Below are positions 35,092-45,300 of a stretch of 64,000 nt of DNA, piece after piece (the stretch's first letter is position 1; each line of letters opens with the position of its first letter). Both the position numbers and the translations under genes were made by a program. The stretch lies in the NCBI GenBank assembly GCA_030762935.1, contig CM060880.1:12434501-12498500 (forward strand). Reading direction: 5' to 3'. The DNA is from Hymenopus coronatus. Taxonomy: Eukaryota > Arthropoda > Insecta > Mantodea > Hymenopodidae. The notes under the pieces are model-generated. The model had not been told where the DNA came from. It searched no databases and saw only the letters and a list, made by a program, of their open reading frames with translations.

Positions 35092-36094
35092 TCTTTCTCT
35101 ACACGTACTACGTACATAGTTTTTTTTTTTTTTTTTTTTTGTAGTGTTTAACACCCGCTTTAACTACTTTTGTACCGCAGGCGGTGACACTGATGATACA
35201 TGAATGATGGAACACCGGTGGAATACGATGGCGGAGGAAACCGGAGTACCCGGAGAAAAAAACCCCAGCGCCGCCTTGTCCACCACAAATATCACATGCG
35301 GTCGCTTGGGATCGAACCCCGACCGTCTAGGTGAGAGGCGAGTGGTCTAACCATTCGGCCACTGCGTGGCCCGAGAAGATATTGTATTGCACCCAAAAAT
35401 TGGATACCGAGATTTCATCGGAAATATATGTTTAGGGTCCCCCTGTATCCAAAAATGTAGTTTTGTAAAAAGGTCCGTTTGTGTGTGAGCATGTGGACAG
35501 CATAGCTCAAAAACAAAAAGACCATTAAATACCAAACTTGGTATTTAGGTTTGGTATCTTCCAAGGATGGGACACGAAGATTTTCAAGAAAATCTCTGCA
35601 CCCCCAACTACCCTTTACATGGACCTTTTTTGATTTTCTCAAAAATGGCTCTAACGATTTTGTTTAAAATCTGTTAGATATTTATAGGACACATAAAATG
35701 TATATCTTGAATTTTCTGGATGAATTTTGCGGAATTTTGCATAACTGGTAAAACGTAAGAGATAGACAAAAACTTACCACACAAAAATGTAAAGCTCGTT
35801 AAAACATACAATTTATGCTATATACTTACATTTTTTTCGTGAGTTTGACCGTTTTTCAGATATCCATTGTTATTAGTTTCAGTTGTAAAACTTTTCCTCG
35901 TACGGGAATTTGTCAACTCCTGTCCATACCAACAAAGGAACTCTAGGTCAGTGTACTCCCTTAATTCCCTTCTACTTACAAGGAAGCAACTTTTTCTCGA
36001 TTAGCATGAAATAAGTAGAAGAGTAAGTTTTTTAACGATAATTTGTTATAGAGATGTAGAGAAAGTCATATGAATGGGACATATCAGATTTTCC
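35092..36094 (+). repeat. HH repeat, forward, with SINE inside the head hairpin
   Basis: The left head arm (CTTTCTCTACACGTACTACG) ends at 35118 and the right arm resumes as GAGAAGATATTG at 35373. The rest is collinear to the tail at 36055-36090. Its end lies about 70 bp from the donor of gene A exon 1. Confidence 0.88.
35119..35372 (-). repeat. tRNA-derived SINE family S4, full unit
   Basis: The minus strand starts GGCCACGCAGTGGCCGAATG at 35372, with box B GGGTTCGATCCC, and ends in an A-run (T-run on plus, 35119-35140). The body carries GGTGGACAAGGCGGCGCTGG and TCCGCCATCG. It is inserted at the loop of an HH head hairpin. A second, older copy lies at 59069. Confidence 0.82.
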
Positions 36095-36165
36095 CCTTAG
36101 TTTTAAATTAGTTTTGAGGTCAGTAAAGACACAAGGTGAACTGGTATAATATATGGTAAACATAC

Positions 36166-36824
36166 TTGGTGACGACGACGTCGAGGTCCAGGTAGGTGCC
36201 GCCGTACTTCCACAAGGTGAGGAACCGGAGCGCGTCCGAGGCATGAGACCGCGGCCACTTGCTGGCCTTGAGGGCGCCACCTTTGTACCACTCCTCGAGA
36301 GGACTACCCTGGAAATAGCGCTCGAAGTGCAGATGTCGAACCTTGACATTGGGGTAGGCGAGGAGCTGGTTGACGACGGGATTCCTCCCCCGGGACGAGT
36401 TGATGGGCGACGTGAACAGCAGGTACACCTCGAGATCGGGGTTCATCTTCGCGGCTGACTCGACGGCGCATGCTTGGCGAGCGGTCAATACGATACCGCC
36501 GCCCGGGTTTCGGCTAGAGGCGCACGACGTCTCGTGAAAGAAGATGCTCCTGCCCCGGACAGGAGGAGGGTCGCTCGTGGAGATCTCCTGGATCGCGTTC
36601 CTGTGCTCGTCGTTGTAGCACTCGATGCCGCGACGGTAACTGCTGCTCCCGTCACCGGTGAGGTTGGCGAGGCCGCCGAACACGAGGATGGGTGCGGCTA
36701 CACGATACAACACTCCTCCACCTCCGTCCTCCCCAGTGATCGCCGCCCATATCGTCACAATCAACACGGCACATCCCAGGCTTATCAAGAGAGCAAAGTT
36801 GGGCCGTCGCATTCTCTTCTTCAT
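36166..36824 (-). CDS. Alpha-1,4-glycosyltransferase gene A, exon 1 (partial gene, 5' end)
   Basis: This exon encodes residues 1-219 plus two bases of codon 220. The start ATG at 36824 has a favourable context (GCCAAGATG). Residues 10-28 are a hydrophobic signal anchor after a basic MKKRMRRP tail, so the protein is a type II Golgi membrane enzyme. The motifs FHETSC (96-101), RQACAVESAA (116-125) and YLDLDVVV (211-218, DXD at 213-215) are those of alpha-1,4-glycosyltransferases that add galactose or N-acetylgalactosamine to glycolipids. The exon ends ACC AA before donor GTATGT (36165), matching the gene B intron after its DXD. It is strikingly GC-rich compared with the flanks. Introns that split this region in gene B are absent. 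The substrate is not predictable from sequence. Confidence 0.92.
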
Positions 36825-37108
36825 CTTGGCTTATTCTATCTGTTATCATCGTGCATCACTCCACAACACGGATATGTCATTGCGATTGTCGTTTGTTCTC
36901 CTCAGCGATCTGTACCGGCCCGTTTGGCTGGGACAGCTGAAGTGTGCGGCTCCTTGCCTGTCGTTGTTACCGCACTGAGCATGCGCGCAGCCCTCTCTAC
37001 AGCGCCCCGCCACATGCTCCACACATTAACAGGTATTGCGCCCTTTTTCACTAATAATACATAGTATACACCACCTCCTTTAAACAATACTCCATCATCT
37101 GAAACATG
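36825..37108 (-). promoter_or_regulatory. 5' flank of gene A (promoter or 5' UTR, extent unknown)
   Basis: This GC-richer, repeat-free stretch of about 280 bp lies directly upstream of the gene A start and ends at a degenerate HH copy. No TATA box is obvious. Open frames here on both strands are likely composition artefacts. Confidence 0.4.
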
Positions 37109-37689
37109 CTTTTACTTTTTGTACTTCGTACGTAGAGAAAATGTGTTGCATTTCACCCAAAAATTCAATACCGAAATACCCTGAATAAAAATATTTTTAG
37201 AAAAAGGCGAAAAATGAAAAAGACCGTTATATACCAAAATTGGAATTTAATTTAGTGTCTTCCAAGAGTGTGACACAAACATTTTCAAGGAAATTGTCCC
37301 ACCCCAAACTACCCTTTACATGTAAAAATGTTCGACAATTTTGATTTTCTCAAGAATGGCTCCAAGAATTGTGAATAAAATACCGTATATTAAAAATATT
37401 TATAGAAAAATAAGATGTATATCCTGAATTTTCTGTAAATAGCCTCTAAAGTTCTCTTCATTTTAGATGAATTTTGCATAAACGGTAAACTGTAAGAGAT
37501 ATCGTTAAAATACACAATTTATAGCATAGGAAGTCCTCATACGTTTCATATCTCTGTTTTACACCTGGCCAAGGAAGAACCGAATTTCAGCGCCAATCAC
37601 ATAGTGACATCTTTTAAAAGATTTGAATACCGCTTTAACCTATTTGCCGTCTACTTGTAAGGAACTAAGCAATAATATCATTTCTAGTG
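37109..37689 (+). repeat. HH repeat, forward, diverged
   Basis: The head is degenerate (TACTTTTTGTACTTCGTACG), the microsatellite is lost, and the remainder is collinear to AATAATATCATTTCTAGTG. It stops where S5 begins. Confidence 0.75.
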
Positions 37690-38045
37690 AAATAATTGTT
37701 TTTTGTCTTTTTTCACACAAGCCGTGTGTAGGACAGGAGTTGGATAGGTAAAACAAAACGATTATTTCAATACCAATTAACCATAATAGTTGGCTATAGT
37801 ATGCATCCAGGGACTTAGAAGTACTTACAACATTGGAAGTCGCCATTGGGGTTGTCATCTCAAAATAATTTGAGATCACCTTGTGGTTTACCGGGAAACA
37901 TGCGGCGAGTCAGTTGAGAAATTCAATGCTATGCCGGCATGTTGCCATGGTAGCTCAGTGGCAGAGCAACCGGCTAGAGATCGGAATATCCGTGGTTAAA
38001 ATCCCGGCTATGGCATTAAATTGTTCAGTCTGACTCTACCTAACC
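37690..38045 (+). repeat. tRNA-like composite repeat family S5
   Basis: It contains a perfect 8-bp hairpin (ATCTCAAA/TTTGAGAT, 37857-37876) and the palindrome ATGCCGGCAT. A tRNA-like fold follows (GCCATGGTAGCTCAGTGGC...CTATGGC), with a paired 7-bp acceptor stem and D stem GCTC/GAGC. The T arm is decayed, so it is not a working tRNA. The other copy is inverted at 46795-47112. Confidence 0.7.
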
Positions 38046-38051
38046 AACTTC

Positions 38052-38690
38052 TGGTGAAGTTTATCTCGAATAGCTTGATGTGCATAAAAGAATAATCTTT
38101 TGTAAGAATATTTTTGAGATACAAATACAGAAAGTAGTGTGAATTGAACACATCAGATTTTTAGAAAAAGGTCTGTGTATGCTCGCGTGTCTGTGTGCCT
38201 GTGAGCAGGATAACTCAAAAACGAAAAATCGGTTAAATACCAAACTTGGCACTTAAGTTCAGCATCTCTCAAGAATATTACATGAAGATTTTCAGGAAAA
38301 TCGCCCTTACCCCAAACAAAATTTACGTAGACAATTTTTCGAAAATTTTCGATTTTCTCAAAAATTGTTCTAACGATTTTGTTTACAATACCATAAATTT
38401 AAGATATTTTTGGACAAATGCAATGTATATCTTGAATTTACTGATAATACTCTGTATTATCATTCTAGATATCTTTTATATATACAGTAACACACAGAAA
38501 CAAAACGTACTACACAAAAAATTGCCCACCACACACATACTCCCACGGACCTTATTCTGTATTTTTTTTTATTCAGGGAATCTCAATACACGAATTTCCA
38601 GTGAAATCTCGGTAACGCAATTTTGGGTGAAATACAATACCTTCTCTGCCTACTTTGTACGTACGTACATAGTACGTGTACAGAAGGTTA
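38052..38690. repeat. Mosaic of HH fragments (tail, headless body, inverted head)
   Basis: A forward tail (38052-38162, ending ACACATCAGATTTTT) is followed directly by a forward copy that starts at the microsatellite block (GTCTGTGTATGC). Then comes an inverted head (38530-38690, ending GTACGTGTACAGAAGG). The 159-codon plus frame at 38246-38725 runs across this mosaic and is not a gene. Confidence 0.72.
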
Positions 38691-38704
38691 AAAAAAAGTA
38701 TCTG

Positions 38705-38800
38705 AATATAATTTCTGTATTTTAAGGAGATCTACACTTTTTGTGCAATAACATTTTGTTTATATCTTACAGTTTACCCGTTATGCAAAAGTCCTCCAGA
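38705..38800 (-). repeat. HH middle fragment, reverse
   Basis: GGAGATCTACACTTTTTGTG to TTTACCCGTTATGCAAAAG. Confidence 0.55.
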
Positions 38801-38964
38801 AGAAGTATAAATAAATTCACGAGATCTCAAAACACACATACACATATCATCATTTAATTTTAAGTTAACCCCTCTCAAGGCCTCTCACCACTGCGGGAGA
38901 GAACTGAGAGTCGCCGGGAAAGTGGTGCCACCAAACACGCACTGGAGTCCTTACCTTAAATAAG

Positions 38965-39190
38965 GCTTCAGGCTAATAGAGAAAAAATTAGCAGAAATAA
39001 TCTTATTACTTGCTTCCTTGTAAGTAGAAGCGAAATAAGGGAATACCATAGGTTAAAGTGATAGTCAAAAACTGGTTGCTATGTGACTGAAGTTCCTTTG
39101 TTTGTATTGACAAATTCCTGTATGAGAAAGGTATGTTTTTCAAACCTGAAACCTAAAACAAGGATTACTTAAAAAATAATCAACTCCACG

Positions 39191-39233
<43 letters not shown>

Positions 39234-39760
39234 CCTAAATTGTGTGTTTTAATGTGCTCTACATTTTTTGTATGGTAAGTTTTTGTACATCTCTTACAGT
39301 TTAGCAGTTATGGAAATTTCCGTAAAATTCTTCCAGAATAAAGTAGTTTTCAGAGGCTAATCCAAGAAAATTCATGATATACGTTTTATTTGTCAGGTAA
39401 ATTATCTTTAATATATGATATTCTAATCAAAATCGTTAGAGCCATATTCAGAAAATCAAAATTTTCGAAAAAAGTTGCATGTAAAGGGTAGTTTGGGATG
39501 GGGGGATTTTTCTCAAAATCTTCGTGTCGCATCCTTGGAAGATACTAAACTTAAATACCAACTTTGGTATTTTACCGACTTTTCGTTTTTGAGTTATCGT
39601 GTTCACAGACACACACACGCGCAGACCTTTTTCTGAAAATGTTTTTTGGATACAGGGGACCCTAAAACATATATTTCCGGTGAAATCCCGGTATCGAATT
39701 TTTGGGTACAATACAATACCTTCCCTATACACTATGTACATAGTACGTGTAGAAAGGGTA
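38965..39760 (-). repeat. HH repeat, reverse, lacking tail tip, with (TA)n run
   Basis: It begins at the AGGCTAATAGAGAAAAAATT block and ends in the head (TACATAGTACGTGTAGAAAG). A (TA)n run of about 19 units lies at 39195-39232, where other copies have an A-run plus ATGTATATGACA. The longest family open frame (135 codons, 39448-39855) covers its head half. Confidence 0.86.
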
Positions 39761-39837
39761 AGTAGTGTTGTAGTATTGGGAAACTTACGACATTTAGCGT
39801 TGTCCAAATGTCGTGCGCTTGTTCGTACATATTTAGA

Positions 39838-40125
39838 AATTATTAAACAACACACTCAAGCGGGAGACCTGGGTTCGATTCCCAGTACCCAATATATCAG
39901 CCTCGTGAGATCCCTGGGGGAGGGCAATTGAGGAGCTACTCGATGGAGAAGTAGCCGCTTCAGGTCGTGAAGACCGCATTAACTGGCCGGGGGAGGATCG
40001 AAGCGCTGACCACGTCTCACCCCCCAATACTGACCCCCATCCATGACGTCTGTAATGGACCGTGATGGGGGACCCAGCGGTCGGGCGGTAGGCCAAGGCT
40101 GTTAATGAGCTGTGCCAAGCAGGAG
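39838..40125 (+). repeat. tRNA-derived SINE family S3
   Basis: It begins within the head (CAAGCGGGAGACCTGGGTTC, box B intact as GGTTCGATTCCC) and continues through GAGGAGCTACTCGATGGAG and CGGTCGGGCGGTAGGCCAAG. Collinear with 11246-11545. Confidence 0.78.
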
Positions 40126-40140
40126 TCAAACAACACACTG

Positions 40141-40450
40141 TTTTAACCTATTATATCCTATTATTTCCCCTCTTCTTACAAGAAAGCATTTCTTATAACG
40201 TTTATCTCGATTAACATGAAGTAGATAGAAGAATAATCTTTTTAACAATAATTTGTTACAGAGATGTAGAGAAAGTCATATGAATGGAACACATCAGATT
40301 TTTTAGTTATGCTGTCCAGACAGACAGACAGACACACCTTTATCTAATTATGTATTTTTCTATGCAGAAGACTCTTAATTCGCATTTGCAGTGAGATCCC
40401 AGTATCGAGTTTTTGGGTGGAATGCAATACCTATGAACTATGTTTAGAAT
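40141..40450. repeat. HH forward tail joined to inverted head fragment
   Basis: A forward tail (40141-40302, ending ACACATCAGATTTTTTAG) is followed at once by an inverted head-half fragment (GCTGTCCAGACAGACAGACA to GAATGCAATACC). This is the same junction type as at 21952/21953. Confidence 0.7.
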
Positions 40451-40514
40451 ATTTCTTTCACTAATAAATAAATACAAAGTATTTTAAAGCAAATAAAGCA
40501 CAGATTGTCTTCGT

Positions 40515-40640
40515 CGTTAGCGTTCTGACTTCTCGACCCAGAGGTTCTGAGCAATTCCAGTTCTGTCTTGGGGAATTTCAAGAAACATTCTTTATCCATA
40601 TCAGAATCTGGAAGTAGGTATAAGAGTGTTTCATGGTATG
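40515..40640 (+). repeat. Diverged SINE family S6 fragment
   Basis: Weakly collinear with 2580-2700: GACCCAGAGGTTCTGAGCAA, GGGGAATTTCAAGAAACATT, ATCAGAATCTGGAAGTAGG. Confidence 0.4.
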
Positions 40641-41222
40641 AATAATAACATGAAGTGCACCCGCTATTGTTTAAATATTAAATTTAATAGTACCTTTGTA
40701 ACAAACTGTCTGGTTGAAATGATTTTATAGTTGAAATTATTTGGTATCACAAATTGGAAAGATACGTACATTAAAAACAACCCATGATTATACTAATTAT
40801 TTTTTTTACAACTAATCTATGACTTATATAAAAATTCCAACCATATATTTTATACACACATACTACACTACTCGGGGAAAATGTTCAGAACCATAGTTAT
40901 ATTTTTATGGGAGAACATTTTGAATATGAAAAAAATAGCAAAATATTTGAAGTTGTTAAAAAATGGCTTAAAAGTTTGATATAGAGAGTCATTAAACCAA
41001 CGCTTTAAAATAGCGTGCAAAACATGTGCTACATCCTTGGAGAATCAAAGATTTACTGTATTTTTTTAATCAATCCAAATATTCGATTATTTCCAGAATC
41101 ACTCAAAATATTTGCTTTGTCCCCAAAACAATAACTTTATTGTGACTTCAGCAGAATGGGGGGGGGGGGAATTTTCAATATGATTTGTTAATTATGATTT
41201 TTATTTATATGCTTTCTCTTTA
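40641..41222. other. Unassigned AT-rich stretch
   Basis: No gene is supported. A G-run of ten lies at about 41159-41169. It lies downstream of gene B and may contain its 3' end. Confidence 0.35.
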
Positions 41223-41224
41223 TA

Positions 41225-41894
41225 CAGAGTGACTTATGTAGAACTGACACATTTCTTTCTTTAATTATTCCGTTGGAAATTCATTCAATGACCCAATTTT
41301 AGCGCCAAATTAAGCGGAATGTTCTGTGGTTTCGATTGCTTGTCACTAGATGCGCAGATGTTTATGTTTTATTCCTAATTGCATTGTTGGAAACTGTTTC
41401 GACATTTTGTTTTTGTAGTCAACGTGAAAATGCAGTAGGATGTAGAGCTGAGTCAAGGATATTTTCAGCAAGATGGCGCTACAAGCCATACATCAAATGA
41501 ATCCGTGAACCTAATTGCAAGTTTCTTTGACGACCAGATAATTTCCAGGAACCTGAGGCCACCGAGATCTCCGGATTTGACATCGCCGGACTTCTTTCTA
41601 TGGAGTTACTTAAAAGACAGGGTTTACGCCACACGTCCCCAGACATTGGACGATCTGAAGCACAGCATCACAAAGGAGATTCAAGCTATTGACAACAGAG
41701 TCCTCCAACGAGTGGCCAGTACGACATGTTGAGTTGTTCCTTATGCAGGATGGGGGACATTTTCAACATTTGCTATAGAGGTAAATAATCTCCCAAAATT
41801 CCTCTACAATTTAGGTGTAATAAGTTGTCGTTAGCATAACACGTTTTGAAACATTTAATGAAAGAAAAGTGTCAGCTGTATATAAATCACTCTG
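41225..41894 (+). mobile_element. Tc1/IS630-type element, non-autonomous, with ~40-bp inverted repeats
   Basis: The left end CAGAGTGACTTATGTAG and the right end (inward CAGAGTGATTTATATAC) match over about 40 bp, through to TTTCTTTCTTTAA / TTTCTTTCATTAA. TA flanks both sides (41223-41224, 41895-41896). The 670-bp length and single transposase fragment show a large internal deletion. It lies 167 bp past the gene B stop codon. Confidence 0.88.
41450..41732 (+). pseudogene. IS630/Tc1-type transposase fragment
   Basis: The frame reads GYFQQDGATSHTSNESVNL, then PPRSPDLTSPDFFLWSYLKD. These are the second and third catalytic acidic regions of IS630-type transposases (QDGA..H and PRSPDL.P.DF.LW). The N-terminal two thirds, including the first catalytic aspartate, are missing. 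Confidence 0.85.
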
Positions 41895-42061
41895 TACTAC
41901 TTTCTCGAAAGTCACCATCACAAATGCATGGCTTGAATGGTACCACCATATTCCCACAACTCGCTTATTCCAGCACTGCGGAGAGACTTAAAAATCACAT
42001 TGTAGTCGACTAATGTCTGAGCAAGGACATTATTCCCCAAGCTGATGTTGCTCACAGGATG

Positions 42062-42328
42062 TCAGAAAAACGACTCGACACTGGCATAGAGGTGGGGACA
42101 GTGTTCTTGAGCTAGGAGAGCATACGCTTGACGGGAGCCGACCATCACCTTCGCCTCATAGCTCATTTTGTTCCAGAAGTGCACTCCATAGCTACCTTTG
42201 GTACGTGTCATCGCTTGATCTGTGTGGGTCTCGTTGAAGAACATTTCCCAGGCCATGTAAGGGATCTCGAAGAAATACTTGGACGGCAGCAGATTCACTC
42301 CCATACAACTGGACGGCAGTGATGCATC
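42062..42328 (-). CDS. Gene B exon 6 (C terminus and stop)
   Basis: Acceptor TTCTTGTTTTCCCAG, phase 0. It encodes 88 residues (299-386 in the count without the small exon) and a stop. It includes IPYMAWEMFF, which aligns with the FYPIPWQ.W..YF region of A4GALT, and YGVHFWNKMS, matching the conserved HVWNK motif near the C terminus. The final segment LLAQEHCPH mirrors LLA.LH..YCP of the family. Confidence 0.9.
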   Translation of the reverse strand, partial: DASLPSSCMGVNLLPSKYFFEIPYMAWEMFFNETHTDQAMTRTKGSYGVHFWNKMSYEAKVMVGSRQAYALLAQEHCPHLYASVESFF

Positions 42329-45300
42329 CTGGGAAAACAAGAATACCCTTGAACATTGCTACATAGCTATTATCAACTTTTTTTTTTACTTTCTCTGCAT
42401 GTACTATACTGTATACACAGTGTATACAGAAGGTATTGTATTGCAACAAAAAATTGATACTGCCGAGATTCCACCGGAAATACATGTTTTGACGACCCCC
42501 TAGATCCAGAAAAAGAATTTTTAGAAAAATCTGATGTGTTCCATTCACATGTGAAATCTCGGTATTGTATTTTTGAGTGGAGTGCAATACTTTCTCTATA
42601 CACTATGAACATAATACGTGTAGAGAAAGTAAAAATTGTTTAATTAAACGGTAACGATTCTAAAGTTAAGGTTTGCACATTTGGCTGTTTTCTCTACTTG
42701 GGCAGGGCGCGGTTTCGCGCCGGCTAACGTTTGGTTGGTTGGAAAGATTACGAGAAACCTAAAATTTGATCATTTCACCCATTTGCACAGATATATGCAG
42801 GTTTATAATAATTCATGATTGTGTGTTTAACAGTCAGGACAAAACGGAAATTGAATCCTATTTATACAATGTTTAAGGGTTTTTTTTAACTATAAATATT
42901 TCAGTTGAGTAATTTGCTTGGGGTAAATTATGAGAGTAAAGATATGTTTCCTGAAAGTGTACTAAATATCAGGAGGGTATTATGATATGCGTACATTCAG
43001 AATTTGCTGCTTTAGGCGTAGAATTTGGGTGGAAAACTGCTCTTTTACCTTAAGAATAAAATGAGAAACAAACTTCGCTTGTGGGAGGAGAGGTGTTGGT
43101 TGAGAGAGCAGATGTAAAACTGCTGGCCCACTTTGTTTTTGTCGTCTGGTGTGAAGGTCATCAAAATACTGTCATAAAAACACATTAAGCTGTCTACATC
43201 ACTGATGTTGAGTTTTGGTTATTTGAGCAGGCGTCAGTTCATAATGGGAGTATTGGTAAAGTGTACATGGCGTGCCTGTTCTGTACTAGAAAAATCTGAG
43301 GTGTTCCATTCACATCACTTTCTCTACATCTCTGTAATGAATTATTGTTAAAAAACCTCATGCTTCTATTTATTTCATACTAATCGAGAAAAAATTATCA
43401 GAAATAGTCTTATTACTTGTAAGTACAAGCGAAATAAAGGAGTACGATAGGTTAAAGTGACAGTCAAAAGCTGGTTGCCATGTGACTGAAGTTCCCTTGT
43501 TTGTATGGCCAGTAGTTGACAAATTCCTGTATGAGAAAAGTATGTTTTTCTACGTTGAAACCAAAAACAAGGAATATCTAAAAAATGACCGACTCCACGA
43601 AGAAAAGGTATATAGCATAAATTGTGTGTTTTAACGTGCTCTACATTTTTTGTATGGTGAGTTTTTGTCCATCTCTTATGGTTTACCAGTTAAGCAAAAT
43701 TCCGTTTAATTCATCCAGAGTAAAGTAGTCTTCAAAGGCTATTCCCAGAAAATTCAAGATATACATTTCATTTGTCAGGTAAATATCTCTACTATATGAT
43801 ATTTTAGTCAAAATCGTTACAGCCATTTTTGAGAAAATCAAAATTTTCGAAAAAGGTTCCATGTAAAGGGTAGTTGGGAGTGAGGAGTATTTTCTTGAGA
43901 ATGTTCGTGTCGCATCCTTGGAAGATACCAAACAAAAATACCAAGTTTGGTATTTAACGGTCTTTTACGCGGACATTTTTCTAATTTTTTTTAAATTTAG
44001 GAGGTCTCAAAATATGTATTTTCGGTGAAATATCGATATGGAGTTTTTGGGTGCAATACAATACCTTTTCTATACACTAGGTACAAACAAACTTTCCTTA
44101 CAAAAGATTACCTTTTATCTACTCATGGGAACTGAGATAAACGTTAGCTGAAATGGCCTTATTCTCGCTTCCATGTAAGTAGAAGGAAATTAAGGGAATA
44201 CACAAGACTAAATGAATTGCCAAATCTTTTTAAAGCTGGTTGCTATGTGATGAAACTTGATTCTCTTTGCTTGCCGGGATGATTAAAATGTGAGACAAAA
44301 AGAAAGATGACTTTCTGTTTCAGAAGAGTTTGGAGTTCAATATTGAAAACCTTAACACGAAATACCTCGGAAACGGTTAACTCTACAAAAAAAATCTGAC
44401 GTGTTCCATTCACATGACTTTTTCCACATCTCTGCAACTAATTATTCTATTTACTTCATCTAATCGAGAAAAAATCAGCAGAAATAGTCTTATTACTTGC
44501 TTTCTTGTAAGTAAACGCGAAATAAGTGAGTAGCATAGGTTAAAGTTGACGAATTCCTGTATGAGAAAATTATGTTTTTCAGAGCCGAAACCAAAAACAA
44601 GGAATATCTCAAAAACGATCAATTCCACGAAAAAAAATGTATATAATATAAATTGTGAGTTTTAGCGTGCTCTACATTTTTTTTTTTTTTTGTGTTTTAA
44701 GTTTTCGTCCATCTTTTACGGTTTAGCAGTTAAGCAAAATTCCGTAAAATTCATCCAGAATAAATAATCTTCAGAGGCTCTTCCCAGAAAATTCAAGATA
44801 TACATTTTATTTGTCAGATAAATATCTTTAATATACGATAATTTAATCAAAATCGTTAGAGCCGTTTTTAAGAAATTCAACATTTTCGAAATTTTGTTAA
44901 TGTAAAGGGTAGTTTGGGGTGGGGGGATTTTTTTTTGAAAATCTTCGTGTCGCATCCTTGGACGATACCAAACTGAAATACCAAGACACACACACGGACA
45001 TTTTTCTAAAAATGCTTTTTTTTTATTTAGGGGGTCTCAAAACATATATTTCCGGTGAAATCTCGGTATCGAATTTATGGTTGCAATACAATACCTTCTC
45101 TATACAATATGTAAATAGTACGTATAGAGAAAGTAAACATGTATATGACAAATTATGTGTTTTAACGAGCTCTTCTGTGTAGTAAGTTTTTGTATAATCT
45201 TACGGTTTACCAATAATACAAAATTCATTAAAAATAAAGGTCTTCAGAGGCTATTCCCAGAAAATGCAAGATATACATTTCCTTTGCCATGAAAACATCT

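Noticed and set aside
36474..37064. 196-codon plus-strand open frame
   Set aside because: Most of it is antisense to gene A exon 1, whose high GC content leaves several frames open; it has no family resemblance, while the minus strand has clear motifs and splice sites.
37948..38020. A functional tRNA gene
   Set aside because: The acceptor and D stems pair, but the T arm is mismatched and the unit is part of the dispersed S5 repeat with a second decayed copy at 46.85 kb.
38246..38725. 159-codon plus-strand open frame
   Set aside because: It runs through a mosaic of HH repeat fragments in two orientations; the translation matches other HH copies, not a protein family.
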